Shown: positions 15,906 through 24,526, numbered from the stretch's first letter. The stretch is DNA of 33,687 bases from Planctomycetota bacterium (GCA_024279275.1 JAJRRS010000189.1:1-33687), one strand, 5' to 3'. Notes: generated by a model from the sequence alone, not told the origin. Made by a program: numbers and translations.

Positions 15906-15926
15906 GAAGCGCCGCGACTTGTCGCG
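15906..15926 (+). repeat. 21-base palindromic repeat shared with 32969-32989
   Basis: The 21 bases recur exactly, in the opposite orientation, at 32969-32989. They include CGCGAC, TT, GTCGCG, a 6-bp palindromic stem. The second copy lies inside a larger composite repeat, implying that this unit spreads on its own. Confidence 0.6.
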
Positions 15927-15949
15927 TCCAACGACGTTAACAAATCCAC

Positions 15950-16555
15950 CTAATCAACCCCAACCCCCGCCAGCCCCAAAAAATTCGCCAACATCCTAGG
16001 CCCCTCCACCGTCAAAAAACTCTCCGGGTGAAACTGCACACCCTCCACCGGCGCATCCCCAAACACACCCGCCTTCGCACGCAGCCCCATGATCTCCCCC
16101 TCTTGCGTCCAAGCACTCACCTCGAACCGTTCATCATCAAAACTGTCCTTACGGATAATCAGGCTGTGGTACCGCGTCGCAATAAACGGGTTACTCAGCC
16201 CTGCAAATAGAGTCTTCCCGTCGTGATGGATCGGCGACGTCTTGCCGTGCATCAATTTGTCATTCCGCTCGACCACCATCCCGAACCGATGCCCGATCGA
16301 CTGATGCCCAAGACACACCCCCAACAAAGGCACCTCCCCCGCAAACGCCTCAATCACATCACAACTCACCCCCGCCTCCAAAGGCGTGCAAGGCCCCGGC
16401 GAAACAATCACATGCCCCGGCCTCATCGCAACCGCCTCCGCAGCCGTCACCTTGTCATTACGGATCACCCGCAACTCCAGCGAAGCATCCAACTCCCCGA
16501 TCCGCTGAACCAGGTTGTAAGTGAAGCTGTCGTAGTTATCGATTAATAAAATCAT
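15950..16555 (-). CDS. pabA: Glutamine amidotransferase, anthranilate/aminodeoxychorismate synthase component II
   Basis: This is the glutaminase subunit that supplies ammonia to TrpE or PabB. The 201-residue product begins [17 protein letters not shown] and has the oxyanion region VSPGPCTP, the nucleophile Cys81 in [15 protein letters not shown], and the catalytic His-Glu pair in VQFHPES near residues 172-178. Length is typical (about 190-200). No trpE or pabB gene is nearby, so trpG and pabA cannot be told apart; in many bacteria one protein serves both. Its ATG overlaps the upstream GxxExxY stop as ATGA, and no good Shine-Dalgarno precedes it. Confidence 0.9.
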   Translation of the reverse strand: MILLIDNYDSFTYNLVQRIGELDASLELRVIRNDKVTAAEAVAMRPGHVIVSPGPCTPLEAGVSCDVIEAFAGEVPLLGVCLGHQSIGHRFGMVVERNDKLMHGKTSPIHHDGKTLFAGLSNPFIATRYHSLIIRKDSFDDERFEVSAWTQEGEIMGLRAKAGVFGDAPVEGVQFHPESFLTVEGPRMLANFLGLAGVGVD

Positions 16556-17022
16556 TCGGAGGTATCCGCAGATTGCGCAGATGACGCAGATTCAGATAAA
16601 ACAAGGCGGCGGTATTCCATAGACCCAGACCCGAAGTTTAATAGCAGGCCCACCTGAATCCCGCTGGCTTTAAGATAATTAATCACTTGGGACTCTTCCG
16701 TTCGGCTTAAACCACCCAGTGCCTTTATCTCCACAACAACAGAATCATAGCAGATGAAGTCGGCGCGATAGGATGTACTAAGCGTTCGGCCCCGGTATTC
16801 CAATGGTAGTCGTACTTCTTGTCTAAACGGAATCCCGCGTTCTTCCAACTCAATAGCCATCGCCTCCTGATAAACCGCCTCCAAAAACCCACTCCCCAAT
16901 CCCCCATGCACCGCCATCGCCGCTCCAATAATAGCGTAGGTCTGTGGATCTTTTCTTTGGTCTGGCAATCTCTTCATCTTCGTAATCTTTGCATTCTTCT
17001 TAATCTTCTTAATCTGCGTCAT
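16552..17022 (-). CDS. GxxExxY protein, PD-(D/E)XK nuclease-like
   Basis: The 156-residue product has the family-naming motif GFLEAVY (residues 45-51) and a PD-(D/E)XK-like core, with Asp88 in YRADF and Glu98-x-Lys100 in VVVEIKAL. The family (about 125 residues) occurs in many paralogues in planctomycetes and related phyla, and its function is unproven. The first 15 and last 10 or so residues are encoded by repeat arms and look non-native; Met16 (16977) is an alternative start. The listed ATG overlaps the leuS stop as ATGA, and its own stop overlaps the pabA ATG. The whole gene lies within a 482-bp inverted-repeat unit. Confidence 0.8.
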   Translation of the reverse strand: MTQIKKIKKNAKITKMKRLPDQRKDPQTYAIIGAAMAVHGGLGSGFLEAVYQEAMAIELEERGIPFRQEVRLPLEYRGRTLSTSYRADFICYDSVVVEIKALGGLSRTEESQVINYLKASGIQVGLLLNFGSGSMEYRRLVLSESASSAQSADTSE

Positions 17023-17042
17023 CTGCGAAATCTGCGGATACC
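16561..17042. mobile_element. 482-bp inverted-repeat unit carrying the GxxExxY gene
   Basis: The left arm (16561-16592) and right arm (17011-17042) are inverted copies differing at one of 32 positions. Both consist of a 9-base periodic word, CGCAGATTN/CGCAGATGA. Related arm pairs without a gene occur at 32218-32305 and 32931-33064. The right arm encodes the last seven residues and stop of leuS. The unit has no transposase or clear target duplication, so the mobile label is inferred from structure and recurrence. Confidence 0.5.
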
Positions 17043-19973
17043 CTCTTCTCCATCTTCTCCTTGCCCCACCACCAGATTAACCATCCGCCCCTTAATCACA
17101 ATCACCTTCCGAACCGTCTTCCCCTCCATATGTACCGCCACATTCTCATCCCCCCGCGCCGCCACCTCAATCGCCGCATCGTCCGCATCGCTCGGCACCG
17201 TCACCTTCCCGCGCAGCTTCCCATTCACCTGCACCGGGTACTCGATCGTGTCTTCAATCAGCATCGCCGGGTCGTGCGTCGGCCAGTCCGTCTGCGAAGC
17301 CAAACCATCATGCCCCATACGTTTCCACAACTCCTCGCAAACATGCGGAGCCATCGGCGAAAGCATCGGCAGCATGTTCTCAGCAACCTCACGCGGAATG
17401 GTCTTAAGCCTGACCAGTTCGTTGTTCAACTCAATCAACGCCGCGATCGCCACATTAAACGCCATCCCGTCCATCGAATCCGTCACACGCTTGATCGTCT
17501 TATGCAGTTTTCGCTTCAAGGCTTCGTCAGCTTTGTCTGAAACGACCAGTAACTCGCCGGTCTCTTCATCCACAAAGTTCCGCCACAGCCGCTGCAAAAA
17601 CCGATGCACGCCCACGATGTCCCGCGTGCTCCACACCTTCGACTGGTCCAAAGGCCCAAGATACATCTCATAAAGCCTCAACGTATCACACCCATACTTC
17701 TCACAAATCTCATCCGGGCTGACCGCGTTCTTCAAGCTCTTGCCCATCTTCCCAAACTCACGCGACACCGGCCGCCCCTCGTAGCTGAACGCGCCGTCAT
17801 TCTCTTGAACTTTCTCGGCTTCAACGTACACACCACGCTGATCGGTATACGCATACGCCTGGATATACCCCTGATTAAACAGCCGCCCAAACGGCTCCGC
17901 CGTCCCAACATGCCCCAGGTCAAACAACACCTTGTGCCAGAACCGCGAATATAAAAGATGCAGCACCGCATGCTCCGCACCGCCGACATAAAGATCAATC
18001 CCCTTGTCGCCCATCCAGTACCGCTCCGCCTCCTTGCCGACGAATCGCTCATCATTCCCCGCATCCAGGTACCGCAGGTAATACCAGCACGACCCCGCCC
18101 ACTGCGGCATCGTGTTCAACTCCCGCGTGTACTTCACACCATCAACCTCAACAAACTTCCAGCTATCCGGCGCTCGGCTCAACGGCGTCTGCGGCGGCGC
18201 ATCAGGATCGTCACTGGCGCTCGGCTTAAAATCTTCCATCTCCGGCAACTCAACCGGCAGATCCGACTCATCCACCGGCACAATCCGACCGTCCGGTGCA
18301 TGCAATATCGGGAACGGCTCCCCCCAGTAACGCTGCCGACTAAATAACCAGTCACGCAAACGATATTGGATCGTCCCCTTTCCGAAGCCTCGCTGCTTAA
18401 GCCAGCCGATCATCGCATCCTTGGCCTCCGGCGTCAGCTTCCCGTTGAGGCTCACCTCATCATTCTCAGAATTAATCCCCGCACCCGTCCCCGTGAACGC
18501 CGCGTCAAACGTCTTCGCCGCCGCCACATAATGCGCCATCAGGTCGTGCGTATCGTCCTTGTCGCAATCTTTCGGCGAATGATGCTTCAACCAATCTTTC
18601 GTCGGCAGCACCACCGGCTTGATCTCAAGCCCAAACTGCCGGGCAAAATCAAAGTCACGCGGGTCGTGTGCCGGCACCGCCATGATCGCACCCGTCCCAT
18701 ACCCCATCATCACATAATCAGCGATCCAGATCGGCACCTTGTCATTGTCCACCGGGTTAAGCGCATACGCCCCCGTGAACACCCCCGTCTTTTCTTTCGC
18801 CTCCGCCTGCCGATCAATGTCGCTGCGCGCCGATGTCTGCGACTGATAGTCTTTGACCGCCTGCTTCTGCTCATCCGTCGTGAGCGATTCGACCAGCGGG
18901 TGCTCCGGTGCCAGCACCATATACGTCGCACCAAACAGCGTGTCAGGCCGAGTCGTAAATACCGTGACCACATCCTCCGCCGACTCCGCCGAACCAAACG
19001 CCAACGGGAAATGCACCTCCGCACCCTCGCTCCGCCCGATCCAGTTCCGCTGCATCAGCTTGATCGGCTCGGGCCAATCCACCTGATCCAATTCATCCGC
19101 TAACCGTTCGCAGTACGCGGTGATCCGAAGCATCCACTGCCGCATCGGCCGCTTGTACACCGCATGATTCCCACGATCGCTCTTCCCTTCATTAGTCACC
19201 TCCTCATTCGCCAGCACCGTCCCCAACGCCGGGCACCAGTTCACCGGGACTTCCGCCAGGTAAGCAAGCCGATACTCATCCAGCAACCGAGCCTGCTGAT
19301 CCGGCGCAAGCTCCGTCCACTTCCGCGCACCCGGCTCAACCCCGCCGAGCGTATCCATCACCCCGTCCGCCGCATCACTCACCAACTCACCGTCCGCTCC
19401 GATGTCATAGTCCCCCGCCTCCAACGCCTGCACCAATTCACGGATCGGCCTGGCCTTCTGCACGATCGGATCGAACCAGCTCTTATAAAGCTGTAAAAAT
19501 ATCCACTGCGTCCATTTGTAATACCCCGGGTCCGTCGTCTCCAGACACCGATCCCAGTCATAACTAAGCCCAAGCCGCTTAAGCTGCCGGGTCATGTTGG
19601 CGATGTTCTTATCCGTCGTGATCTTCGGATGCACCCCGTGCTCCACCGCGAACTGCTCCGCTGGCAACCCAAACGAGTCGTACCCCATCGGGTGCAACAC
19701 GTTATACCCCGTCATCCTTTTATAGCGCGCCACAATATCCGTCGCGATATACCCAAGCGGGTGCCCCACATGCAGCCCCACCCCCGACGGGTACGGGAAC
19801 ATATCCAGCACATAAAACTTCGGCCTCCCCCCATCAAACCCCTCGCCCCCGCCCCCGGAGTCGCCCCCGGAGTCGCCCCCGGTGCCTGGATTAGGTGCCC
19901 GGAACGTGCCACGTTCCTCCCAAATCCCTTGCCAGCGTGCTTCGATCGTGGTGTAGTCGTAAGTATGCATCAT
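17019..19973 (-). CDS. leuS: Leucyl-tRNA synthetase
   Basis: The enzyme charges tRNA-Leu. The 984-residue product has the class I HIGH-type motif HVGH (residues 68-71, after MFPYPSGVGL), a CP1 editing domain with FTTRPDTLFGATYM and GTGAIMAVPAHDPRDFDFA, and the KMSKS-type motif as KMGKSLKN near residue 740. The C-terminal tRNA-binding domain contains LRGKVTVPSDADDAAIEVAA. It is longer than E. coli LeuS (860). A Gly/Asp/Ser linker at about residues 31-48 is encoded by a 12-base tandem repeat, and the last seven residues (GIRRFRR) come from a dispersed repeat arm. The start is the first of two ATG codons. Confidence 0.96.
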   Translation of the reverse strand: MMHTYDYTTIEARWQGIWEERGTFRAPNPGTGGDSGGDSGGGGEGFDGGRPKFYVLDMFPYPSGVGLHVGHPLGYIATDIVARYKRMTGYNVLHPMGYDSFGLPAEQFAVEHGVHPKITTDKNIANMTRQLKRLGLSYDWDRCLETTDPGYYKWTQWIFLQLYKSWFDPIVQKARPIRELVQALEAGDYDIGADGELVSDAADGVMDTLGGVEPGARKWTELAPDQQARLLDEYRLAYLAEVPVNWCPALGTVLANEEVTNEGKSDRGNHAVYKRPMRQWMLRITAYCERLADELDQVDWPEPIKLMQRNWIGRSEGAEVHFPLAFGSAESAEDVVTVFTTRPDTLFGATYMVLAPEHPLVESLTTDEQKQAVKDYQSQTSARSDIDRQAEAKEKTGVFTGAYALNPVDNDKVPIWIADYVMMGYGTGAIMAVPAHDPRDFDFARQFGLEIKPVVLPTKDWLKHHSPKDCDKDDTHDLMAHYVAAAKTFDAAFTGTGAGINSENDEVSLNGKLTPEAKDAMIGWLKQRGFGKGTIQYRLRDWLFSRQRYWGEPFPILHAPDGRIVPVDESDLPVELPEMEDFKPSASDDPDAPPQTPLSRAPDSWKFVEVDGVKYTRELNTMPQWAGSCWYYLRYLDAGNDERFVGKEAERYWMGDKGIDLYVGGAEHAVLHLLYSRFWHKVLFDLGHVGTAEPFGRLFNQGYIQAYAYTDQRGVYVEAEKVQENDGAFSYEGRPVSREFGKMGKSLKNAVSPDEICEKYGCDTLRLYEMYLGPLDQSKVWSTRDIVGVHRFLQRLWRNFVDEETGELLVVSDKADEALKRKLHKTIKRVTDSMDGMAFNVAIAALIELNNELVRLKTIPREVAENMLPMLSPMAPHVCEELWKRMGHDGLASQTDWPTHDPAMLIEDTIEYPVQVNGKLRGKVTVPSDADDAAIEVAARGDENVAVHMEGKTVRKVIVIKGRMVNLVVGQGEDGEEGIRRFRR
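19851..19882. repeat. 12-base tandem repeat inside leuS
   Basis: The unit GCCCCCGGAGTC occurs 2.7 times without change. Being 12 bases it stays in frame, and in leuS it encodes the GGDS-type linker between the N-terminal helix and the catalytic core. A similar CCGGGGG-rich stretch encodes a Gly/Ser loop in the neighbouring PfkB gene. Confidence 0.7.
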
Positions 19974-19993
19974 AATACGCCTAGGATATTCAC

Positions 19994-20011
19994 TTGTCCC
20001 TGCGGGGACAA
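19994..20011 (-). other. Hairpin in the leuS leader
   Basis: TTGTCCC (19994-20000) and GGGACAA (20005-20011) pair over a TGCG loop, 21 bases upstream of the leuS start. The divergent 236-base leuS/pfkB spacer has no T-box landmark. The hairpin may affect leuS translation or simply be a small palindrome. Confidence 0.4.
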
Positions 20012-20209
20012 AGAGGAGGGCCGGTAGGCCCGGGGCTGCAGGCGTCTTGTTTCACACAATCCACAGGAAAAACAGGCTTCGCAACCACTCATCGGATACC
20101 CCATCAGCCCACATGCCCAGCCCGTTGCGACCGCCACTGGTTCTGCTAATCTCACCGGGCTTTCTCCAGTTTTCCATGTTCTCCGCACCGCCCCCAGGAG
20201 TCTTCGCCG

Positions 20210-21376
20210 ATGCCCGACCGCGTCGAAATAGCCCGCCAAACCGCCGCAGGCCTCCGCCGATTCGCCGACCACGCCAAGGACACACCCGTCCTCCTGGGCT
20301 TCGACGGCTTCGTCGACTCCATCATCCAGGTCGTCGACAAACGCACCGGCATCGACCAATACGACCCGATCCCCACGATCGATCGCTTCGGCGAAAAAAT
20401 ATCCGCAGCCGCAGGACAAAGCTCCAACTTCGAGCTGGTCACCACCCTCGAAAAACTCGGCGGCAACGGCCCCATCATGGCCAACGCCCTCGCCGCCGCC
20501 GGCATCAACGTCACCTACATCGGCGCACTGGGATACCCCGACCTCCACCCCGCCTTTCACGACTTCGCCAAACACGCCCAGGTCCACTCCGTCGCCAACC
20601 CCGGCTTCACCGACGCACTGGAATTCACCGACGGCAAACTCATGCTCGGCAAATACCAATCACTCATCGGCCTGAATTACACAGCCATCGAAAACGTCAT
20701 GGGCGCCGACACCTTCCAGCAAGTCGTCACACGCAGCCGACTCATCGGCATGGTCAACTGGACCATGCTCCCACAGCTCGAATCCGTCTGGCAGAAAATG
20801 CACGACGACACACTCGCGGACACGTCATCAGGCGATAGAAAACTCATCTTCATCGACCTCGCCGACCCCGCCAAGCGCACACGCGACGACATCGCCCGCG
20901 CTCTTGGCCTGATCTCCAAACTAAATACCCGCGCCGACGTCATCCTCGGCATGAACCTAAGCGAATCTTCCCAGGTAGCCGACGTCCTGGACGTGTCGAT
21001 CACAGGCGACCCCGAAGACGCCATCGAATCCACCTGCGCCGCACTCTGCGAAAAACTCAACATCTACGGCACCGTCATCCACCCCCGAAAATCCGCTGCC
21101 GCCGCCATACGTTCCGGGGGTTCCAGTAAATCCGGGGGCGGGGCAATCGAAACCGGTCGATTCGCCGGCCCCTTCACCGCCAAACCCAAGCTCTCCACCG
21201 GCGCAGGCGACAACTTCAACGCCGGCTTCTGCCTCGCTCAACTCGCCGGCCTACCCGTCCTCGAATCCATCTGCACCGGCACCCACACCTCCGGCTTCTA
21301 CGTCCGCAACGCTCACAGCCCATCCCTCACCGAACTCACCAACTTCCTCGACAACCCGCCCCCAGCCGAGGATTGA
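20210..21376 (+). CDS. PfkB-family carbohydrate kinase
   Basis: A 388-residue ribokinase-fold sugar kinase. Signature 1 appears as GGNGPIMANALAAAG (about residues 84-98). Signature 2 appears as LSTGAGDNFNAGF (about 328-340) with the catalytic Asp of GAGD; the usual leading Asp of DTxGAGD is Ser. The N-terminal GFDGFVDSIIQ gives the substrate-side Asp residues. A Gly/Ser-rich loop (SGGSSKSGGG) lies just before signature 2. The start ATG has AGGAG at 20196-20200. It is divergent from leuS. The substrate cannot be read from the sequence. Confidence 0.85.
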   Translation: MPDRVEIARQTAAGLRRFADHAKDTPVLLGFDGFVDSIIQVVDKRTGIDQYDPIPTIDRFGEKISAAAGQSSNFELVTTLEKLGGNGPIMANALAAAGINVTYIGALGYPDLHPAFHDFAKHAQVHSVANPGFTDALEFTDGKLMLGKYQSLIGLNYTAIENVMGADTFQQVVTRSRLIGMVNWTMLPQLESVWQKMHDDTLADTSSGDRKLIFIDLADPAKRTRDDIARALGLISKLNTRADVILGMNLSESSQVADVLDVSITGDPEDAIESTCAALCEKLNIYGTVIHPRKSAAAAIRSGGSSKSGGGAIETGRFAGPFTAKPKLSTGAGDNFNAGFCLAQLAGLPVLESICTGTHTSGFYVRNAHSPSLTELTNFLDNPPPAED

Positions 21377-21383
21377 CCCGCAC

Positions 21384-21460
21384 TTAAATACTCGTGCGTC
21401 TGTGAAGCCCACGTTCTCCTGAACGTGGGACGGTACAACGAACTGACACACAAGTTCTTT
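21384..21460 (+). repeat. Dispersed structured repeat, copy B
   Basis: This is the second copy of the element at 15812, with 52 of 53 bases identical over 21384-21436, including the CCCACGTTC/GAACGTGGG hairpin. Beyond that the sequence differs but still contains an imperfect partner (ACACACAAGT) for the outer stem, then TTCTTTT. It lies eight bases after the PfkB stop, so it is probably its terminator. Confidence 0.65.
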
Positions 21461-21481
21461 TCGGGATGTGTATCACACAAC

Positions 21482-21510
21482 GTTTAGCGGCGGATCGCAG
21501 ATCCGCGCGT
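21482..21510 (+). repeat. GTTTAGCGG palindromic repeat, copy 1
   Basis: The 29 bases differ from those at 23198-23226 at two positions. They contain GCGGATC and GATCCGC as an internal stem. Directly after comes a separate hairpin, TTGACCC, AAC, GGGTCAA (21510-21526). Confidence 0.6.
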
Positions 21511-21526
21511 TGACCCAACGGGTCAA

Positions 21527-21748
21527 ATCCCCGACAGCCCGCGCCCGCCCGCTACACGGCATGACATAATCTGGTTTACCGACGGCCTTAAAAAACACCC
21601 GCCAGCCCCGCCCTCTGCCCCCTCAACCCCCGGCTTTGCCGGGGGATTACGGATACCGGGGGACCCATTTACCGACAGCTTCCAAACAGGTCATTCCCGC
21701 CCCGCAGAGGCCTTGCCCCGCGTGGTATGATTAGGCGAGTCACGGACG
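21527..21748. other. Noncoding stretch before dnaB
   Basis: I see no gene here. It holds a strong hairpin, CCCCCGGC, TTT, GCCGGGGG (21627-21645), without a T tract. A -10-like TATGAT lies at 21726-21731, but no -35 is convincing at the right distance. Confidence 0.5.
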
Positions 21749-23191
21749 ATGCCCCCTTTTGGAAACACGCCTCCGCCCATGAGCACCGCGCCCACAGAAA
21801 CAACCTATCGACGCCGGCAACCTGCGGAAATCCGTCGCGTCGATGTCTCCAAGCTTTTCGACAAGCTCCCCCCGCACGCCATCGAGGCCGAGTGCGCGCT
21901 TTTAGGTTCGATGATCCTGGATTGGCGTGTCTGTGGCGAGGTGATCCAGATCATCAAGGGTGCCGACGAGCTGTACCAACCCAAACACGCCGCCATCTAC
22001 GAAACACTCGTCGAGCTTTACGACCAGGTCCAGTCAATCGACATGGTCCAGCTCAAGCAGCGGATGGAAGATAAGAGCCAGCTCGAACAAATAGGCGGGC
22101 TGGACTACCTCATCGAGTTGGCCGAGTCCGTCCCCTCCGCCGCCAGCGCGGTGTACTACGCCAACATCGTCCACGATAAAGCGGCGCTGCGTAAACTCAT
22201 CGAATCCGCCGGACGCATCCTCGACGACTGCTACAACTCCTCGGAACCCGTCAGCGAACTACTCGATAAAGCCGAACGCGACATCTTCGAGATTGCCGAA
22301 AGCAAATCTACTCAAGATGTTGCAGAACTAGGCGAGCTTCTTCAGGAAACCTACGACAACCTCCAATCCGATGAAGGCATGCGCACCGGCGTCGAGACAG
22401 GCTTCTTCGAGCTTGACGAGATGACCAACGGCCTGCAGCCCGGCGAACTCATCATCATCGCCGCACGACCCTCCATGGGTAAGACCGCCCTGGCCCTGAA
22501 CATGGCTGAACACATGGCCGCGACTACCAAGCAGCCCTGCGTCGTCTTCAGCCTGGAAATGTCACGCCAGCAATTAGCACAACGCCTTTTATGCTCACGC
22601 TCCGGCGTCGATTCGCACAAGCTCCGCAGAAACATGCTCACCCAGGACGACTTCGGCAAACTCGCACTCACCGTCGGCGAACTCAGCGAAGCCCCACTAT
22701 TCATCGACGACACCCCCGGCCTCACCCTCCTGGGCCTGCGTGCCAAGTCACGTCGACTCGCCGCCAAACACGACATCAAAGCCATCTTCATCGACTACCT
22801 CCAACTCATGAGCGCCCCCGGTGCCGAGAGCCGTCAGCAGGAAGTCTCCAACCTAAGCCGAGGCATCAAGGCACTCGCCCGTGAATTGGAAGTCCCCGTG
22901 ATCTGCCTGAGCCAACTCAACCGTGCCGCCGAGCAGCGTGAAGGCCACCGCCCACGCATGAGCGACCTCCGCGAATCAGGCTCGATCGAACAGGACGCCG
23001 ACGTCGTCATGATGCTCCACCGCGAAGACTACTTCCACCGCGGCGAAGACGACTACGAAGACACCAACACCGCCGAGGTCATCATGACCAAGCAACGTAA
23101 CGGCCCGACCGGCACCGTGAAACTCCACTTCCACGGCCCCACCACACGCTTCCACAACCTCACCACTCACGAAGCCGGCGGCGGATACTGA
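21749..23191 (+). CDS. dnaB: Replicative DNA helicase DnaB
   Basis: DnaB is the hexameric helicase at the replication fork. The 480-residue protein has the N-terminal domain (PPHAIEAECALLGSMILD, about residues 41-58), Walker A in AARPSMGKTALALN (about 238-251), SLEMSRQQLAQRLL, Walker B in IFIDYLQLM (about 345), and the C-terminal block SQLNRAAEQREGHRPRMSDL and RESGSIEQDADVVMMLHRE. No intein is present. Neither ATG 21749 nor ATG 21779 (ten residues shorter) has a clear Shine-Dalgarno; the second begins at a plausible MSTAPTETTYRRR. dnaA and dnaN are not in the window. Confidence 0.95.
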   Translation: MPPFGNTPPPMSTAPTETTYRRRQPAEIRRVDVSKLFDKLPPHAIEAECALLGSMILDWRVCGEVIQIIKGADELYQPKHAAIYETLVELYDQVQSIDMVQLKQRMEDKSQLEQIGGLDYLIELAESVPSAASAVYYANIVHDKAALRKLIESAGRILDDCYNSSEPVSELLDKAERDIFEIAESKSTQDVAELGELLQETYDNLQSDEGMRTGVETGFFELDEMTNGLQPGELIIIAARPSMGKTALALNMAEHMAATTKQPCVVFSLEMSRQQLAQRLLCSRSGVDSHKLRRNMLTQDDFGKLALTVGELSEAPLFIDDTPGLTLLGLRAKSRRLAAKHDIKAIFIDYLQLMSAPGAESRQQEVSNLSRGIKALARELEVPVICLSQLNRAAEQREGHRPRMSDLRESGSIEQDADVVMMLHREDYFHRGEDDYEDTNTAEVIMTKQRNGPTGTVKLHFHGPTTRFHNLTTHEAGGGY

Positions 23192-23197
23192 TTCTGT

Positions 23198-23269
23198 GTT
23201 TAGCGGCGGATCGTAGATCCGCGTGTGGATTCAATGTCAGCCCCGACGATCTGCGATCACCCGCTAAAC
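23198..23269 (+). repeat. GTTTAGCGG inverted element, copy 2
   Basis: GTTTAGCGG (23198-23206) and CCGCTAAAC (23261-23269) are perfect inverted ends. The right half, read in reverse complement, resembles the left half well beyond the ends, so the 72-bp element is an inverted duplication of one unit. It starts six bases after the dnaB stop and may act as its 3' end structure. Confidence 0.6.
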
Positions 23270-23349
23270 TGATCAAGCTCTGACCATACCATTAACGATC
23301 CGTTACACTCTCCTCTTAACCACGATCGAGACGGAGAATAAACACCCCG

Positions 23350-24348
23350 ATGCAAATCACCCACGAAATCAAGGTCGCCATCGCCGCCGTCCGTCTGGCT
23401 TCGACCGCCACGCAGGCCGTCCAGAAAAGCCTCGTCACCGAAGACACGCTTGAGAAGAAAGACCGCAGCCCCGTAACCGTCGCCGACTTCGCCAGCCAGG
23501 CCGTGATCTGTAAAGCCCTGGCCGAAGCCTTCCCCAACGACCCGATCGTCGGCGAGGAAGACGCCAAGGAACTACGCGAACCCGGCAACGTCACCCTGCT
23601 TAACTCGGTCGTCACCCAGGTCGCCAAGACTCAAAACGCCGCATCACAAGACGAGGTGTTGTCCTGGATCGACCGTGGCGGCGCGACACCCGACAGCAAA
23701 ACAAAACGCTACTGGACCCTCGATCCGATCGACGGCACAAAGGGATTCCTGCGCGCCGAACAATACGCCATCGCCCTGGCACTCATCGAAGATGGCCAAG
23801 TCGTGCTGGGTATCCTGGGCTGCCCGAACCTGCCGGCGATCAACACAGATGGCAACACAGGCGAACAGGGGGTTTTAATGGCCGCCCTGCTTGGCCAAGG
23901 CACAATCGTCTTACCCTTAAACGCCGCAACCTACGACGGCACCCCGGTCCACGTCAGCGACATACACGACACCGCCAAAGCAAGGTTTTGCGAATCCGTC
24001 GAGTCCGGCCACAGCAACCAGAACGACTCCGCCAAGGTCGCCCAAGCACTAGGCATCACCGCCGACCCCGTCCGCATGGATAGCCAAGCCAAGTACGCCG
24101 CCGTCGCAAGGGGCGAAGCATCGATCTATCTTCGACTCCCCACCAACGCCGACTACCGCGAAAAAATCTGGGACCACGCCGCAGGCTCAATCGTCGTTAA
24201 AGAAGCCGCCGGCACCGTCACCGACGCCTTCGGCAAGCCTCTCGACTTCACCCAAGGCCGAACCCTCAAACACAACCGCGGCATCATCGCCACCAACAGC
24301 AATATCCACAACGATGTCGTCGCAGCAGTCGGCCAAGTCATCGGGTGA
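23350..24348 (+). CDS. Inositol monophosphatase-superfamily enzyme, HAL2/CysQ-type 3'(2'),5'-bisphosphate nucleotidase
   Basis: The likely reaction removes the 3' phosphate from PAP or PAPS, a by-product of sulfate assimilation and sulfotransfer. The 332-residue product has the metal motifs GEED (residues 68-71) and DPIDGTKGFLR (125-135), and WDHAAGSIVVKEAAG near residue 274. The GTKGFLR stretch, then ALALIEDGQVVLGILGCPNL, and the length near 350 resemble the eukaryotic HAL2/SAL1 branch more than the shorter E. coli CysQ. GGAG at 23333-23336 is rather far (13 bases) from the ATG. A weak promoter (CTGACC, 18 bases, TACACT) lies at 23280-23309. Confidence 0.82.
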   Translation: MQITHEIKVAIAAVRLASTATQAVQKSLVTEDTLEKKDRSPVTVADFASQAVICKALAEAFPNDPIVGEEDAKELREPGNVTLLNSVVTQVAKTQNAASQDEVLSWIDRGGATPDSKTKRYWTLDPIDGTKGFLRAEQYAIALALIEDGQVVLGILGCPNLPAINTDGNTGEQGVLMAALLGQGTIVLPLNAATYDGTPVHVSDIHDTAKARFCESVESGHSNQNDSAKVAQALGITADPVRMDSQAKYAAVARGEASIYLRLPTNADYREKIWDHAAGSIVVKEAAGTVTDAFGKPLDFTQGRTLKHNRGIIATNSNIHNDVVAAVGQVIG

Positions 24349-24371
24349 TCACAGTGGGCCTTTAGAGCATT

Positions 24372-24477
24372 TTCAATCCAACCGTAGCGTCACACCTATA
24401 GCCCCCAGCGGAAGCTGGGGGATCAACCGTGGGATTACGCCCACCGCTAGCGAATAAACCGCTAGGGTTGGATTGAA
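24372..24477. repeat. 106-bp palindromic element with nested hairpin
   Basis: TTCAATCCAACC (24372-24383) and GGTTGGATTGAA (24466-24477) are perfect inverted ends, extending inward with one mismatch to TAGCG/CGCTA. Inside is a separate hairpin, CCCCCAGC, GGAA, GCTGGGGG (24402-24421). It has no ORF and lies between two convergent genes. Confidence 0.6.
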
Positions 24478-24499
24478 TATGCCCTTAATAACAATAAAT

Positions 24500-24526
24500 A
24501 AGCCCGCGTTCGTTGAACGTGGGCTT
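24500..24526. terminator. Bidirectional terminator between convergent genes
   Basis: AAGCCCGCGTTC and GAACGTGGGCTT pair over a GTT loop (12 positions, one G-T). A-rich sequence lies on the left and T-rich on the right, so it can end the phosphatase transcript on the plus strand and the yjfB transcript on the minus strand. The stem resembles the CCCACGTTC core of the 15812/21384 repeat. Confidence 0.7.

Noticed and set aside
19974..20209. T-box or other riboswitch in the leuS leader
   Set aside because: No T-box consensus, specifier loop or antiterminator was found; only a short hairpin is present.
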